DNA of 64,000 bases from Mesorhabditis belari (GCA_958450365.1 CAUEEP010000577.1:1-64000), one strand, 5' to 3'; positions 33,670 through 45,640 are shown, numbered from the stretch's first letter. The notes: generated from the sequence alone by a model not told the origin. Numbers and translations are program-made.

Positions 33670-35560
33670 GTTTGTTTTTTCTGTTTTTTCTCAATTGATT
33701 GATGCTTTGTGGTTGTTGTAGGGGAGAGATTGATCATTTTTTTTCTAGATTTTAGTTTTTTTACCCTCTTGAGATCTTCAACTGATCATTCCCGGGTTTC
33801 CCTCTTTTCTCCCATTTTTTTTCTTTTTTTAAAACGATCGGGTTTTCCCGGAACTTCTCTCATTCTTCTCTCATTCTTCTCTCATCGAATCCTCGTGTTT
33901 CCTTTTCCCATTTTCTTTCATTTCTTTTCTCTATCATTTTCAAATAACGATAATTGAAGAATTGAAGAATTGAAGAAATTGAAGAGACAATTTTGGAGAT
34001 GAATAGATTTAAAAGAAAATGATCAAAGAAAAGACAACAGTGATGATTTGATAAGCGAGGGCATAAAGCTAGAGGATTGGAATGGTTTCGATTGAGAGAT
34101 TTGGAGATTTAGAGATTTGGAGATTAGGTGATAGACCAAGCCTAAATCTATTAAAACTTCAACTTTCCCAAATATCAATTAAACTCTAGCAACAATCAAG
34201 TTGACATCCAGTTTGACGATTGCCAAAGAAATCGACTCAATCCACTCACCCTGTATCCCCATTTTTGCCCATTCTCAAATTCAAAATTTTTAAAAAGTTT
34301 AAAAACATTCTACTTTTATTCAAAACAAATCAATTCTCTAGTGTGACATCCAGGATGGCCATTTTCAACAAGAGCTCAATGAGCAGCCCATTAAAATGTG
34401 GCTAGAGTCGAGGGTGAAGGTGAAGTCGCCACTTATCCTCTCGTCCTTGAATGACGTCACTCAGTGAGGGGCCTTCCTCTCGTTCATTCAATGGCTACTT
34501 TTCAGAAAAAAAAAACAGGAAAATCTCTATTCTGAAGAGCTCATTATAGAAAACACCTGTCTTATCTCGATTCAATTTTATTAGAACTCGAATTTTTATT
34601 AGATTTCTCCCGATACCCGATAATTGAGTGTGAGTCGAAATTTTCTTTTCTCAATTTCCTTTCTCGAGCCAGCAAAAAATACGGCCGAAAATGAATTTAT
34701 GGGTGTCAGGCTGAGAAAGAAAAGTTATTAGATTTGGAAAAAATTAAAAACGAAAAATTTCAATACTTGAAGTATTCAATACTCTAACTCTAACTTGGAT
34801 AACTCTAACTCTAACTATAACTCTAACCCGAACTATAACTCTAACTATAACTCTAACTATAACTCTAACTCTAACTCTAACTCTAACTCTAAGTCTAACT
34901 CTAACTCTAACTCTTACTCTAACTCTAACTATAACTCTAACTCTAACTCTAACTCTAACTCTAACTCTAACTATAACAAGTGCTTGTACTTTGTGCTCAG
35001 ATCTCAGATCGGTGGAGAACGTTAATTCTTCGACGAACAGAACAAACGTTCATTCTTCGGCGTACCCAAACCCCCTATTCTAGTCGTTTATCGTTCAATG
35101 ACAGTTAGGGAGTTTTATTTTCAATACTAAAGTGCAAATGAACCAACGAGAAGCGCGTAGACAATCATTGAAGTGAGAAGAGACATCAGGATCACATTAA
35201 GTACTTCATTAAGTACTTAAAAGTACACATTAATTACTTAAAAGTACACATGAAGTACTTAAAAATACTTCAAGCCATTTTCATGAAAATTCGCAAAACT
35301 TTAGAAAATTTTGGCTATTCAAATCGACGATCTGGAAGGCAGACTGCTTAGAAATGAGAAGACTTTTCAAAATTATGCCATTTGTTTGTCATTTGTTATT
35401 TTAGAGTGATGTGAGCCGGAGAGCTAGCTCGAATTTCCTTTCCTCCATTCCGAGGAACGAAAAAACTCGGCTCCGCGATCGATTCCCGACTCCCACACAT
35501 CCAGAATGAGTCTAAATGACTAAAAGTGGAAAACACAAAAAATGTAAAAGAAATTAGCAG
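33670..35560. other. Intergenic, repeats only
   Basis: Boxes at 34201 (one mismatch) and 34343, 142 bp apart. A 6-bp array, (CTAACT)n with ATAACT variants, runs 34785-34978 and resembles a degenerate telomere-type hexamer. AAGTACTTAA repeats run 35205-35270. No exon recognised. Confidence 0.5.
34785..34978. repeat. Hexamer array (CTAACT)n
   Basis: About 31 hexamers, (TAACTC) with TATAAC variants. Read in reverse it is GAGTTA/TTAGAG, two bases away from the nematode telomere unit TTAGGC. Confidence 0.85.
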
Positions 35561-35561
35561 C

Positions 35562-35690
35562 AAGAGGAATCGAACCCTCGACCCTCGGCTCCAACCTCCC
35601 CCCCCAAAACCCACTGCGCCATGGGTTCAAGTAGCGGAAATGACCTTTAAACTTTCCGAATTTTTTTCCGGATTTTTCTGTGACTTCCAT
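35562..35690 (-). ncRNA. tRNA-like module 3 with upstream box
   Basis: On the reverse strand an imperfect box (ATGGAAGTCAC, 35680-35690) is followed after 58 bp by A box TGGCGCAGTGG (35611-35621 in + coordinates) and B box GGTTCGATTCC (35566-35577). The 58-bp gap is about one helical turn longer than the usual 47. A C-run lies between the two arms. Confidence 0.55.
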
Positions 35691-36094
35691 AATTCACATT
35701 TCATTTGGTTTTAGGGGTTTTATTAAAGTTTGTTTGCACGTTTTTTGCTCAAAATCTTCGAATCACATGTTTCCGAGTTTTTGCTTTTCTTTTCGATGGC
35801 CAGTTGCGGCGAAATTTTATGAGCCGTTTTTTTTTTGCTTTTTTTGCTCTATAAAAATGTTTGGTCAATGGGGAGAAAATGGGGAAAACGAAAAGAAAAA
35901 AAAAAACAAAAAAGGAAATTTTTCCGTTTGATTGACGGGATTGGTTGTTGAACTTTGAGAAAATTTTTTTTTTTTTTTTTTGGAAAATTAAAGAAGTAAT
36001 CATTTTAGTCTCTAAATTGTATTCCAGAAGAGAGAATGGAAAAATTTGAGCATCAGAATTTGATGACAAATCGCGAAAATCTCTTGGTGAACTT

Positions 36095-36370
36095 TCTGCA
36101 GTCATAGATCTTGGGTCGAGAAAGTTATAGAGCTTGGATATCGATACAGTACCACTCCATTTCTGCGCTGTGACATCCAGAACTTACTACTGTAGTATTA
36201 TCTTTTTGAGAAAAGGTATGAAAACGCGAAAATCTCTTGGTGAACTTTCTGCAGTCATAGATCTTGGATCGAGAAAGTCATAGAGCTTAGATATCGATAC
36301 AGTACCACTCCATTTCTGCGCTGTGACATCCAGAACTTACTTCCGTAGTATTATTCTTTGAGAAAAGATA
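36095..36370 (-). repeat. ~150-bp direct duplication with boxes at 36170 and 36323
   Basis: The block AAATCTCTTGGTGAACTTTC to GTGACATCCAGAACTTAC is repeated almost exactly, with a 153 bp period. The second copy carries most of the differences after the box. Confidence 0.85.
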
Positions 36371-37334
36371 CGAAAACGCCATAAAAAAAGAGATGATTGA
36401 TTGAAGCCTTGTATCGGCATGGCGCTGATCAGCGCGGAAACACAGGCGTTGATTGAAAGCCACGGAAATCGGGGTGACGTTTTTTGGAGAAAATGACGAG
36501 ATCGATTTCATCTTTTTTTCTCATCATTTTGTCTCCACTCGTTTATCATTGTCATCCCATTGTGCGTTCGATTGAGAATGGGTAAAAATTTGCTGATTAA
36601 CGCGTCGATGTTATGATGGAAAGCTATTTTTGGGATATCTGGACGTCACAGGAAAAGTTGAGCTAGAAATTCGAGGGATTGGATGAGAAATCGGTGACTG
36701 AAGGTGCTGAGGGCTGGGATTTTAGTTGGCCCTTTCGCTCAACCGGACCAGATCATCTTGCTCAGCATTCTTTGGGTCTGCTGCGCTCCAGGATTCACGA
36801 TTTTTCACATTTCAACGAATTTACTGCTTTCTCGGTTGTTGAATCGTCGTGAAGTCGATGTGATTGACGATTGATGATTGATGATTGACGATTGACGATT
36901 CACCTGATTGACGATTCAACCTCAATAGCTAAATGATCAAATCAAATCCACAGAATGCCTTCCCTCCAAATTCCTGGCCTTTCCTTCCCTCCAACTTTTC
37001 ACTTTTCAATAAATCTTGCAATGCCCTGATCGTCGAATTTCAAAGAGCCGATAAACCATCAGCGAAACGATCACACAAACACACGTGATCAGGGAAAAAC
37101 GGAGGAGAGGAAAGAGAAAAATCCTTTGATTTTCAATGGGCAAAGGGGGGAAAAACGAAAAAAAAAAAACACTCACAGTTGGGGGCTGACCGAAAAAAAG
37201 CCGAAAAATTCAGAAAAGGACGAAAAGAAAACAGTTTTTTTTTGGTTCTCAATGGACCCGGAAAAGTCAATATTTTCACGGGAAATGCGCTAAGAATTAC
37301 GGTAAATGATCACTCTTTAATCGACTAGTGAAAG

Positions 37335-37593
37335 ACGGCAATGGGGATCGAACCCTGACCCTTCGACTGGTAACCACGCTCACTAACCACTTGGCCATAC
37401 GAAAACTCAAAGTAAATGACTAGATTTTGAAATTTTTCGATTACATGACATCCAGCTTGAATGATCACAAAATTTGGCTACGGGAGACGAACCCTGGTCA
37501 TCTCCTTGAAGCCAAGCTCGCTATCCACTTGACCATACGGAAACTCATAGTAAATGACTTGGTTTTCAAATTTTTCGATTACATGACATCCAG
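37335..37593 (-). ncRNA. tRNA-like modules 4 and 5, tandem pair
   Basis: Two related modules on the reverse strand. Module 4: box variant (37445-37455), 47 bp, A box TGGCCAAGTGG (37387-37397), B-box GGTTCGATCCC. Module 5: box variant (37583-37593), 47 bp, A box TGGTCAAGTGG (37525-37535), B-box GGTTCGTCTCC with one mismatch. The boxes are CTGGATGTCAT, 138 bp apart. The same family recurs at 40650-40766 and 42510-42888. Confidence 0.65.
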
Positions 37594-38860
37594 CTTGAAT
37601 GAATAATGAGTTGAAAATTTGAAAGCGCTTTGTATTTGCCTATCAATAACCTTGAGAAGCAAACAAGCCAAAATGATCTATCATTTTCGAGAAAAAAGAA
37701 AGAAAAGAGTGAAAAGAGGTCATCAAGGGGACAGCATGAGGTTCATATAGGTCACAAAAAACAAAGGAGAGGCAGAGGGGACGCGCGAGCAGGTGGCACA
37801 CTCAACACACAACAACAGCAAACCAAGAGCAATCAAGAGCAACCCAAGAATGACGCGAGATCGATCCAGAAGTGATCTCAGCAACCTCGATGCGCTCCAG
37901 GATTCCCCGGGAAACAAGTCGCAGTCCTGGAATCGGGATTTCTCGTCGTCAAAAATGCCCAATCTTTTTTCTTGCAAATGAGTAAGGGCAAAATTTTTTT
38001 GTTTCAAGGATTTCAAGATTTTCATTCACTTCTGTGATGTCCAGGATGAACGAAAAGACTGAAAAATTGCTGAAAAATCAATTTTATGGGAGTAAATTTG
38101 TTGTCAAAAGGGATCACAGCGATTTGTTGGGTTTTTTTTTTCAATATAAACACCCACGAATCGCCAAGAAAGCAAAAAAGCAAACATGGCATGCATGGAA
38201 TCGATTTTCTGTCGTTTTCTGTTCAATGGTGACCTAGTGGGGTCATTGGCTTGGGAGGGGTGAGTTGTCAAAGGCCGCGGGATCCTCTTTCAAGGGTCCA
38301 ATCACCCAAAACCGTTCAAAAGAGGAGAAATTTTGAGAAAAATGGGGAAAAGAGACTGTTTGCTGATGAGTCAACCTTAAGTTTTCAGTGACTACTGCGA
38401 GAACTCGGGCTCAACCTTGACGCCAACCTTGACACCAACCTCCACACTTTCAGAATGACTCATCAGACTTCTGAACTCACCAAAAGCTGTTGTGAGTTCC
38501 AGATTGAGATTTAGTACATTGTTTTGGTCCAGATTCTGATTTCAGATTGAAATAACCATTCAAACTCGCATTTCATTATTCGATTTGATTTTTTTCAATG
38601 AATTGCCGAGTTTTTCCTCTTTCTTTAAGTCAAATGAGCTCCAGGATGAAAGATTTTATTTAATCTTTTGTGAAATTCTTTTAAGTTAATCCGAAAAAGT
38701 TGCCGGAACATGAATAAAGCATGGCTAAAAGCGGAAATGGCTAAACGCGGAAATTTTGTAGACAAAAAAGTTTTGTTTTATGTCAACTGGAGTGCACTGG
38801 GCTTTTTCGAATTGGAATACAGCTTTAAAAGCCGGTTTTAGCTTTAAAAGCTTTAAAAGG
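37594..38860. other. Intergenic with boxes, no gene
   Basis: The first ~75 bp (CTTGAATGAATAATGAGTTG to GAGAAGCAAAC) is shared exactly with 42890-42960. Boxes reverse at 38034 and 38492, degenerate ones at 37891 and 38634, and + at 38787. No convincing exon, although several stop-free frames exist. Confidence 0.45.
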
Positions 38861-38988
38861 CGACTCGGGATCGAACCACGGTGCTTTCCACTCGTGATTC
38901 TAGCTCACTACCGCTAGGCCATTAATTTCACTTTGAGAAAAGGCAGCGATTTTTCTGGATTTCTGGATTTGACTGTTGTGCGTTCCAA
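38859..38988 (-). ncRNA. tRNA-like module 6 with upstream box
   Basis: On the reverse strand a box variant (TTGGAACGCAC, 38978-38988) is followed after 56 bp by A box TGGCCTAGCGG (38911-38921) and B box GGTTCGATCCC (about 38867-38877). Another box, in the opposite orientation, lies at 38787. Confidence 0.55.
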
Positions 38989-39602
38989 TTTGAAAGCTGA
39001 GCAAATTTCAGGCACAATTGTTAACGAGTTTCAATCAAATCACTGATGATCTCTTTCTGCCTCAAACTGCTTGTATAATTCTATTTTTAAAGAAAGATTT
39101 AGTGTTTTTTTAAAATTCAATGCCATCAATGCCATCTATTTTTACTATTTTGTGACATTTTATGCTTTTTAGAAGTTGTTTACTTGCAGAAATGGCAAAA
39201 AAAGGGAAAAAAAAGAAGAGTGCTTCCTCGTCGTCTCGTCTCTTTTCGGCAAAAGAAACAGCAAAAGAAATGGCAAAAAAAATCGTTGGCTGTACAATTT
39301 ATTGATACTAGCCAGCTGGCAGCACGTGCCTCCAGCTGCCCCGTAAAAACAATGCCGTTTTATTTGCGGGTTTGATAAGATATGAATTTCTCGGCCAGTA
39401 CTATCGTGTACTATGGTAAATCTGCAACAAAATGATCTGAACACATCTGATAACCAGCTTGTGACATCCAGTTTGCACATTGAAGCTAAAAATTTTTTGA
39501 AAAGAGCAATTCTAAATGGAGAAAATCAAGGAAACTCGAAACGTCAGATTTTCGGTGGATTTTTATGCATTTTTTTAGTTAAAAACGATGCCTTTATGCA
39601 AG

Positions 39603-39773
39603 CTGGAATGCACATTAGCGATTAAAATTGTAAAAATTCGAGAAAAACCAGTTTGACCCAACTCGGGATCGAACTCGAGACAATTTGACCACGACCGCTC
39701 GGCTATCGGGTAAATCAGTAAAAACCGGTTTTATCCATTTTCTTTTCGTCTCATTTTCTAATTTGATGTCCAG
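39603..39773 (-). ncRNA. tRNA-like module 7, bracketed by inverted boxes
   Basis: On the reverse strand the box variant CTGGACATCAA (39763-39773) is followed after 57 bp by A box TAGCCGAGCGG (39695-39705) and B box AGTTCGATCCC (about 39664-39675). On the far side a + strand box, CTGGAATGCAC (39603), closes the unit at a total of ~171 bp. Confidence 0.55.
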
Positions 39774-40261
39774 ATCGAGTGAAATTGTGGCTACAATTTT
39801 CGGGCGGCACATTTTCGATGAACAAAACATATCAATCTTTTTTTTTCCTGGGATCGGAGAGATTCCTGGGACTTTTCTTTGCTTTTCTTTGCTTTTCTTT
39901 GCTTTTTTTCCGCCTTTTCCCCAGAAATGGAACAATTGGGAGCCAGCTGTTGGCTTGAAAGAAAAAAAAAATGAAAAAAACAAACATGGAAATTAGGATT
40001 TTTTTTACTAAATCAACTCTGAAATGAGCAAAATTTTTGAAAAAACAAATTTTTCAAAACTCAATTTAATAACTGAATATCAAAATCAGTGGTCTTTGTG
40101 CATGCCAGAATTGCATTTTTTGGCTTAAAAAATGTGAACAACTGTTCGTGATCTTTGGGAAAATGGCCATTCTGGAAATTCTCGGTGTTATTTTTCGACT
40201 TTGACAAGTTGAGGAAGTTAGTTGAAGGGAAATCAAAGACCAAAATTTGAGAAACTGCAAT

Positions 40262-40435
40262 CTGGAGAGCACTATAGCGATTAGAATTGTTAAATTAAAG
40301 AAAAACAAGATTTGGAAAGATCAGCGGGATCGAACTCCGATCGTTTTCTCTGGAGTCTCTGCACCGCTACCACTTTGAGAAAAGCAAATCTTCTCCATCG
40401 TCTCCCGGATTTGATTTGATTGTTGTGCGTTCCAG
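40262..40435 (-). ncRNA. tRNA-like module 8, bracketed by inverted boxes
   Basis: Reverse strand: exact box CTGGAACGCAC (40425-40435), a 48-bp gap, a weaker A box AGTGGTAGCGG (40366-40376) and B box AGTTCGATCCC (about 40327-40338). A + strand box CTGGAGAGCAC at 40262 bounds the other side. No similarity to module 7 in the arms between the boxes. Confidence 0.5.
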
Positions 40436-40649
40436 TTCCCCAGAATATACATTCAAAATCTTCTTTCTGCGTTTTCCTTTCCGAGAAAAGAGTCAGCGTT
40501 GTTTTTCTGTGCCACTTTCCCAATTTAGTCGCTTTTTTCGCCCCATCAATGCCTACTTTCTGTAAAAATATTTTCATGTAGTCCCCCAGGAATTTTCCAC
40601 TTTTTGTTTTCAGAGAAGAAAAAAAGTTTTCTGAAAAAAAATTTTGCGC

Positions 40650-40904
40650 TTACAGGGATCGAACCCGGGCCGTTTGACTCAAAATCAAGCTTGCTAACCA
40701 CTTGGCCATACGAAAACTCAAAGTAAATCTCTAGATTTTCAAATTTTTCGATTACATGACATCCAGCTTGGATGATCACAAAATTTGGCTACGGGAAACG
40801 AACCCTGGTCATCTCCTTGAAGCCAAGCTCCCTATCCACTCGGCTAAAAATTTTTTGCGATAAATTCCCAAAATTCTTTACCGATCATCTGGTGTGCCTT
40901 CCAG
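40650..40904 (-). ncRNA. tRNA-like modules 9 and 10, tandem pair
   Basis: Module 9: box variant 40756-40766, 47 bp, A box TGGCCAAGTGG (40698-40708), B box GGTTCGATCCC (about 40656-40666). Module 10: exact box CTGGAAGGCAC 40894-40904, 47 bp, A box TAGCCGAGTGG (40836-40846), B-box GGTTCGTTTCC with a mismatch. Module 9 resembles modules 4 and 11-13. Module 10 shares only its T-arm side with them, so its A-box half and box differ, yet the 47-bp gap is identical. Confidence 0.65.
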
Positions 40905-41204
40905 AATGATCAAAAATCAGCAAGAAAAATTTTTTGCGTTTAAAAATTCTTGGGATTTGCTTATCACAAAAATTCCCAGTGGTTTCGAGAGTTTTCCTGT
41001 GTTTTCTCTGTGTTTCGACTCTCAAATTGATGAGGTGGGCGTGCTGTGTGCCAATTAGAGTGGCTCTCTTTGCTCATAAATCAAAATTGGATTCAAAATT
41101 TGTCGTGTTACGTGTACGAAATATTGTACTGATCATAATTGGGGGTGCAGGGGGAAATTGAAAATAAAAATTTTTTTGATTCGAAAAAATGAGCTGAAAT
41201 TTAA

Positions 41205-41660
41205 GTCTTTCGGCTAAGTGCGCTCCAGATCGACGATTGCCGATGATAGAATCAGAATCTGTTTGCCAAGTACCGTGAAATCTAGCCGAACACTGTCGGA
41301 GTGTATCGTACTACTACACAAGAACTTCAAAAATGAGCTTAAATCTTGTCTTTCGGCTCAAGTGCGTTCCAGATCGACCATTTCCGATGATAGAATCAGA
41401 ATCTGTTTGCCAAGTACCGAGAAATCTAGCCAAACACTGTCGGAGTGTATCGTACTACAAAAGAACTTCAAAAGTGAGCTTAAATCTTGACTTTCGGCTC
41501 AAGTGTGTTCCAGATCGACGATTTCCGATGATGGAATCAGAATCTGTTAGCCAATTACCGAAAAATCTAGCCGAACACTGTCTCGTACCCTACCACTGTA
41601 AAAGAACTTCAAAAATCAACATTTCCACCTATTAACCATCTCCGATGCATTCCAATTTAC
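41205..41660 (-). repeat. ~142-bp tandem repeat with boxes at 41218, 41362, 41503 and a degenerate one at 41645
   Basis: Units contain GATGATAGAATCAGAATCTG, TTTGCCAAGTACCG, and CTTTCGGCTCAAGTG just before the box. Steps are 144, 141 and 142 bp. The repetition makes short frames look similar to one another; they are not genes. Confidence 0.9.
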
Positions 41661-42350
41661 ATATTTACGGAAGTTTTGATGAGCTTTGATCATCGGAATT
41701 CTCAAAATTTCCGGCGAAAGCGATTCCCAGAGTCATTAGTCGCTAAAACTTTTAAAACTAGTCGTTCAATGAGTTAGGATTATTTTCGAAAATAAAATAG
41801 GTAACATTTTCCGGTCCATTGGCTATTTACGGTTGTTTACGGGGTAGAGATTCGGCTCATCTTCGGTCTATGGACGTATTGAGGTGTGTGGTGTAGGCGT
41901 TAGGCTAAAAAGGGAATTCCAAGGAAAATAGATTTCTAGATCTCTTACATGCGTTCCAGATGAGCCATTTACGAAAAGAATTCATTCAATTGTTGATAAA
42001 GTATCGCTGAAAATCGCTCAAACTCCATACAGTGTACTTTTTTATATTTTCTTGATAATTATAGAGTTATTTATACCTAAATCTCTTAAATGCTTTCCAG
42101 ATCTTTTTTTTATTACGGTAAAAGTGATGACTAATAGTCTAATCACTAAAAAATTCGCTGTACCTCATTTCTAAGGGTGTTCGTAGTTGTATAGTGTACT
42201 TGAATTGATAAATTGCAAACTCTAAGTCTAATTCTCTTTACTGCGCTCCAGATTTTATTCTGACAATGATAAAAGCTCATCTTCGATCGGCTACGAGCGT
42301 GAAAAACGAGCAGTCCCAAAGTTGAGCATTCCCACTTCTAAATCGGCTCG
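41661..42350. other. Diverged repeat region, nothing coding
   Basis: Degenerate boxes at 41949, 42090 and 42241 (steps 141 and 151 bp) with little other similarity between the intervals. No exon seen. Confidence 0.5.
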
Positions 42351-43115
42351 ACCTCTCCCTTCTTTTTCTTTAAAAGGATTTATTATTTGAGTTGCTCCAA
42401 TCCCGCCCACGAATCCCCGCAAATTGAGGGGGAAATAAAAATAGAATAAATAAAACCCACAAAAGGGCTAATCTGTCGTTGACCGATTTATCAAGGGGAT
42501 TCTCATTGTCATCTCCTCATCTCCTTGAAGCCAAGCTCACTAACCACTTGGTCATACGTAAACTCAAAGTAAATCCCTAGCTTTTCAAATCTTTCGATTA
42601 CATGACATCCAGCTTGGATGATCACAAAATTTGGCTACCGGAAACGAACCCTGGTCCTCCCCTTGAAGCCAAGCTCACTATCCACTTGGCTATACAAAAA
42701 CTCATAGTAAATGACTTGGTTTTCAAATTTTTCGATTACATGACATCCAGCTTGGATGATCACAAAATTTGGCTACCGGAAACGAACCCTGGTCCTCCCC
42801 TTGAAGCCAAGCTCACTAACCACTTGGCTATACAAAAACTCATAGTAAATGACTTGGTTTTCAAATTTTTCGATTACATGACATCCAGCTTGAATGAATA
42901 ATGAGTTGAAAATTTGAAAGCGCTTTGTATTTGCCTATCAATAACCTTGAGAAGCAAACAATCGCTCTCCCTTCTTTTTTTTCAAAAAGGATTTATTATT
43001 TGAGTTGCTCGAATCCCGCCCACGAATCCCCGTAAATTGAGGGTGAAATAAAAATAAAATAAATAAAAACGACAAAAGGGCTAATCTGCCGTTGACCGAT
43101 TTCTCAAAGGGATTC
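42351..43115. repeat. ~150-bp direct repeats flanking a tRNA-like trio
   Basis: The block CTCTCCCTTCTTTTTC to GTTGACCGATTT occurs at about 42351-42500 and 42963-43112. Between the copies lie tRNA-like modules 11-13. The right junction shares ~75 bp with 37594-37670. This suggests the trio arrived by a duplication or insertion that duplicated the flank. Confidence 0.75.
42510..42888 (-). ncRNA. tRNA-like modules 11, 12 and 13, tandem trio
   Basis: Reverse strand. Box variants CTGGATGTCAT at 42602, 42740 and 42878 (138 bp steps), each followed after exactly 47 bp by an A box (TGACCAAGTGG 42544-42554; TAGCCAAGTGG 42682-42692 and 42820-42830). Modules 12 and 13 keep the T-arm (GGTTCGTTTCC, one mismatch). 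Module 11 is truncated and has lost it. Confidence 0.65.
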
Positions 43116-43244
43116 ATTTTCGTCAAACTCGTTTCTCTCGTAAATTTCTCGAGAAATCTCGAGAAAAGCTAATCCTCTAATTATCGCAAAAGTTATTCTG
43201 GAGCGCATTCTAGAAAATCGGCTTTTTTTTTGGATTTACTGAGG

Positions 43245-43390
43245 AAAAAAAAAAATTAACCTATAGGAGCTGCGAAGCTGGGACATTTTATTGCTAATCC
43301 GATAATATTTCTGGTCTAGGGATAACTGGGAAATCTAATCTGGAGGTCATGTTGATGGGAGATCGAAGTTGCGAGCGGATTTCTTCGGTT
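43245..43390 (+). other. Possible fragment of large-subunit ribosomal RNA gene
   Basis: GGTCTAGGGATAACTGGG matches the universally conserved peptidyl-transferase segment of large-subunit rRNA (core TAGGGATAAC). The downstream GTCATGTTGATGGGAG and GAAGTTGCGAGCG are only loosely like what follows in mitochondrial or bacterial genes. If real, it is most likely a nuclear copy of mitochondrial DNA. The match is short and I give it low weight. Confidence 0.25.
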
Positions 43391-43433
43391 TTTGAATCAT
43401 CACCAGATTAGCGCTATTTTCAACGCGTTTTTT

Positions 43434-43739
43434 TCAAAAAAAAGAGGGATTAATTGAGAGAAATAGGGCGAAATCGTGAGTTTTGACATTTCCCGCAAAG
43501 AAAAGTAACGTTTTTTTTGACGGAATGCGGATTATGGGGTGATGTTGATGGGGGGAAATGGCGGATTTTTGGGGAAAATCGGTAGTGGGCGTTGGTGAAA
43601 CTTGATCAAACCGATTTTCCCGCATTTTCTGCGTCATTTCACGAAACGAATGCTTCAGCACGGCCTTCTGGAAGTCAGTCAACATTTTCTTCTGCAAAGT
43701 TTTTGCTGTAAAGAGGAATTGAATTTTGGTGGAGGCCAT
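43434..43739 (-). CDS. Possible small coding exon, unknown product
   Basis: From ATG at 43739 the reverse strand reads MASTKIQFLFTAKTLQKKML and DFQKAVLKHSFREMTQKMRE, an amphipathic Lys/Gln-rich stretch that looks more like protein than its neighbours. After about 50 codons it becomes His/Pro/Ser-rich and less convincing. No homology recognised and no partner exons. Confidence 0.2.
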   Translation of the reverse strand: MASTKIQFLFTAKTLQKKMLTDFQKAVLKHSFREMTQKMRENRFDQVSPTPTTDFPQKSAISPHQHHPIIRIPSKKTLLFFAGNVKTHDFALFLSINPSFF

Positions 43740-44119
43740 TTTCGGATCGCTCACGATTTTGGCGGATTCGCTAGGGTGAATTTGAATTCTAAACTCGAAA
43801 AATGCGATCCTGGAATGCAGAGTACATTTTAAAATTGATATTGTAAATGCTGGATTAGAATGACACTTTCTAATAGCATCGACATTGCCTTGACGCCTCG
43901 AAAATTTTGACTTTAGTTTACAAATAGTTTAAAGCAAAGGGCCATTGTTTAAAGTTGTTTTAAATAGTTTTCAAATAGTTTTAAAAGATTCGAACGAAAT
44001 GCTTCTAGTTTTTTTGCTTGATATGGTACGAATTCTTTTTGAATCATTCGATTTTAATGGCTTCAAAAACATCGATTTCATTCTAATTTTTGCTTTTTAA
44101 TCAAAACTTTTTCACATTT

Positions 44120-44525
44120 CTCTAAAATTATAGTTTCTAATAGCTTCTAGTAGCTTCCAATAGCTTCCAATAGCTTCCAATAGCTTCTAATAGCTTCTAA
44201 TAGCTTCTAATAGCTTCCAATAGTTTCTAATAGCTTCTAATAGCTTCTAGTAGCTTCCAATAGTTTCCAATAGCTTCTAATAGCTTCTAATAGCTTCTAA
44301 TAGCTTCTAGTAGCTTCCAATAGCTTCCAATAGTTTCTAATAGCTTCTAATAGCTTCTATTAGCTTCCAATAGCTTCCAATAGTTTCCAATAGCTTCTAA
44401 TAGCTTCCAATAGCTTCCAATAGCTTCTAGTAGCTTCCAATAGCTTCCAATAGCTTCTAATAGCTTCCAATAGTTTCTAATAGCTTCTAGTAGCTTCCAA
44501 TAGCTTCTAATAGTTTAAAATAGTT
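44120..44525. repeat. 10-bp minisatellite (TAGCTTCTAA/TAGCTTCCAA)
   Basis: About 38 units, preceded and followed by near-identical ~130 bp flanks (43930-44110 and 44515-44700, AAATGCTTCTAGTTTTTTT and GAATCATTCGATTTTAA). The array therefore sits inside a direct duplication. Confidence 0.9.
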
Positions 44526-45189
44526 TAAAATAAAGGGCCATTGTTTTAAAGAGTTTTAAACGATTCGAACGAAATGCTTCTAGTTTTTTTTTTGATTTAT
44601 ATGGTACGAATTCTTTTTGAATCATTCGATTTTAAGGGCTTCAAAAACATCGATTTCATTCTAATTTTTGCTTTTTAATCAAAACTTTTTCAAATTTTAT
44701 CATAAAATTTGTTTCTAAAGAGTAGAAAAGGCGAAGAAAAAAAAAACGTTTTCCCATTTTTTTTTTTCCAGAAAAACAACAATGATTAATGGGATGAAAA
44801 AAGGGAAAAAAAATCGTCATTTAGTCTTTTTAAAATAAGTCTTTTTAAAATAAACCTAGAAACTTTTGTTCTTCTTTTAAAATACCGAAAAACATTTATC
44901 ATCAACATTTTCGCGTTTTTCCCTTAAGATTTGAGATTTTTAAAGAGTTTTGGGTTCAATTCTGGAGAGCAAAAAAAAGATTTTTGAAAATCCTCGAACC
45001 ATCTAGACAACTCTGCACATCTGCACAAAGCACAAAAACTCGATTTTCTTTTTTTTTATTCGACTTTTCCCTCACCTCCATTCCAGAATAGTCATTAAAG
45101 CTTTCAAAAAGAAAAAAGAAACAATTCTGGCTAAAAATTGGTTAAAAGTTGGCCAATTAATGAGTTTCAAAGGTTTTCTTTTGTCTTTC

Positions 45190-45640
45190 TTCAGCCATTA
45201 GAGATTACGGTACTTGTACATTCACAGAGATTCAATTCGGTTAAGCAAGAAGCTGACAACTTGATATTGATACTGGGTACTTGTCGGTGATGCATCTACA
45301 GAGACACAACTCGGTTAAGGAGCTGACAACTTGATATTGATGCTGGGTACTTGTCGGTGATACATCCACAGAGACTCAACTCGGCTAAGCAAGGAGCTGA
45401 CGACTTGATATTGATCTTCGGTACTTGTCGGTGATACATCCATTCGTGTCGGTGATACAGATTCAATTCGGTTAAGAAGCTGACAACTTGTGCGGGGTGA
45501 TTATGTTCAGTGAAGTAGAGTGATCAGTCGATCAGTGAAGTGATCAGTCGATCAGTCGAACAAAAATCGATAACCGAGAAGACTCGGATGGGGATGCTTC
45601 ACCGAGATGTGTCTTTGTGGATTTATAACCGACAAGACAA
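45190..45640. repeat. Dispersed repeat, second location (see 19600-20340)
   Basis: Three to four units with TACTTGTCGGTGATACATC, CAACTCGGTTAAG and AGCTGACAACTTGATATTGA, then GAGAAGACTCGGATGGGGAT. Confidence 0.75.

Noticed and set aside
36430..36450. GGCGCTGATCAGCGC palindrome as a regulatory site
   Set aside because: Short palindrome with no supporting context; nearby sequence shows no gene.
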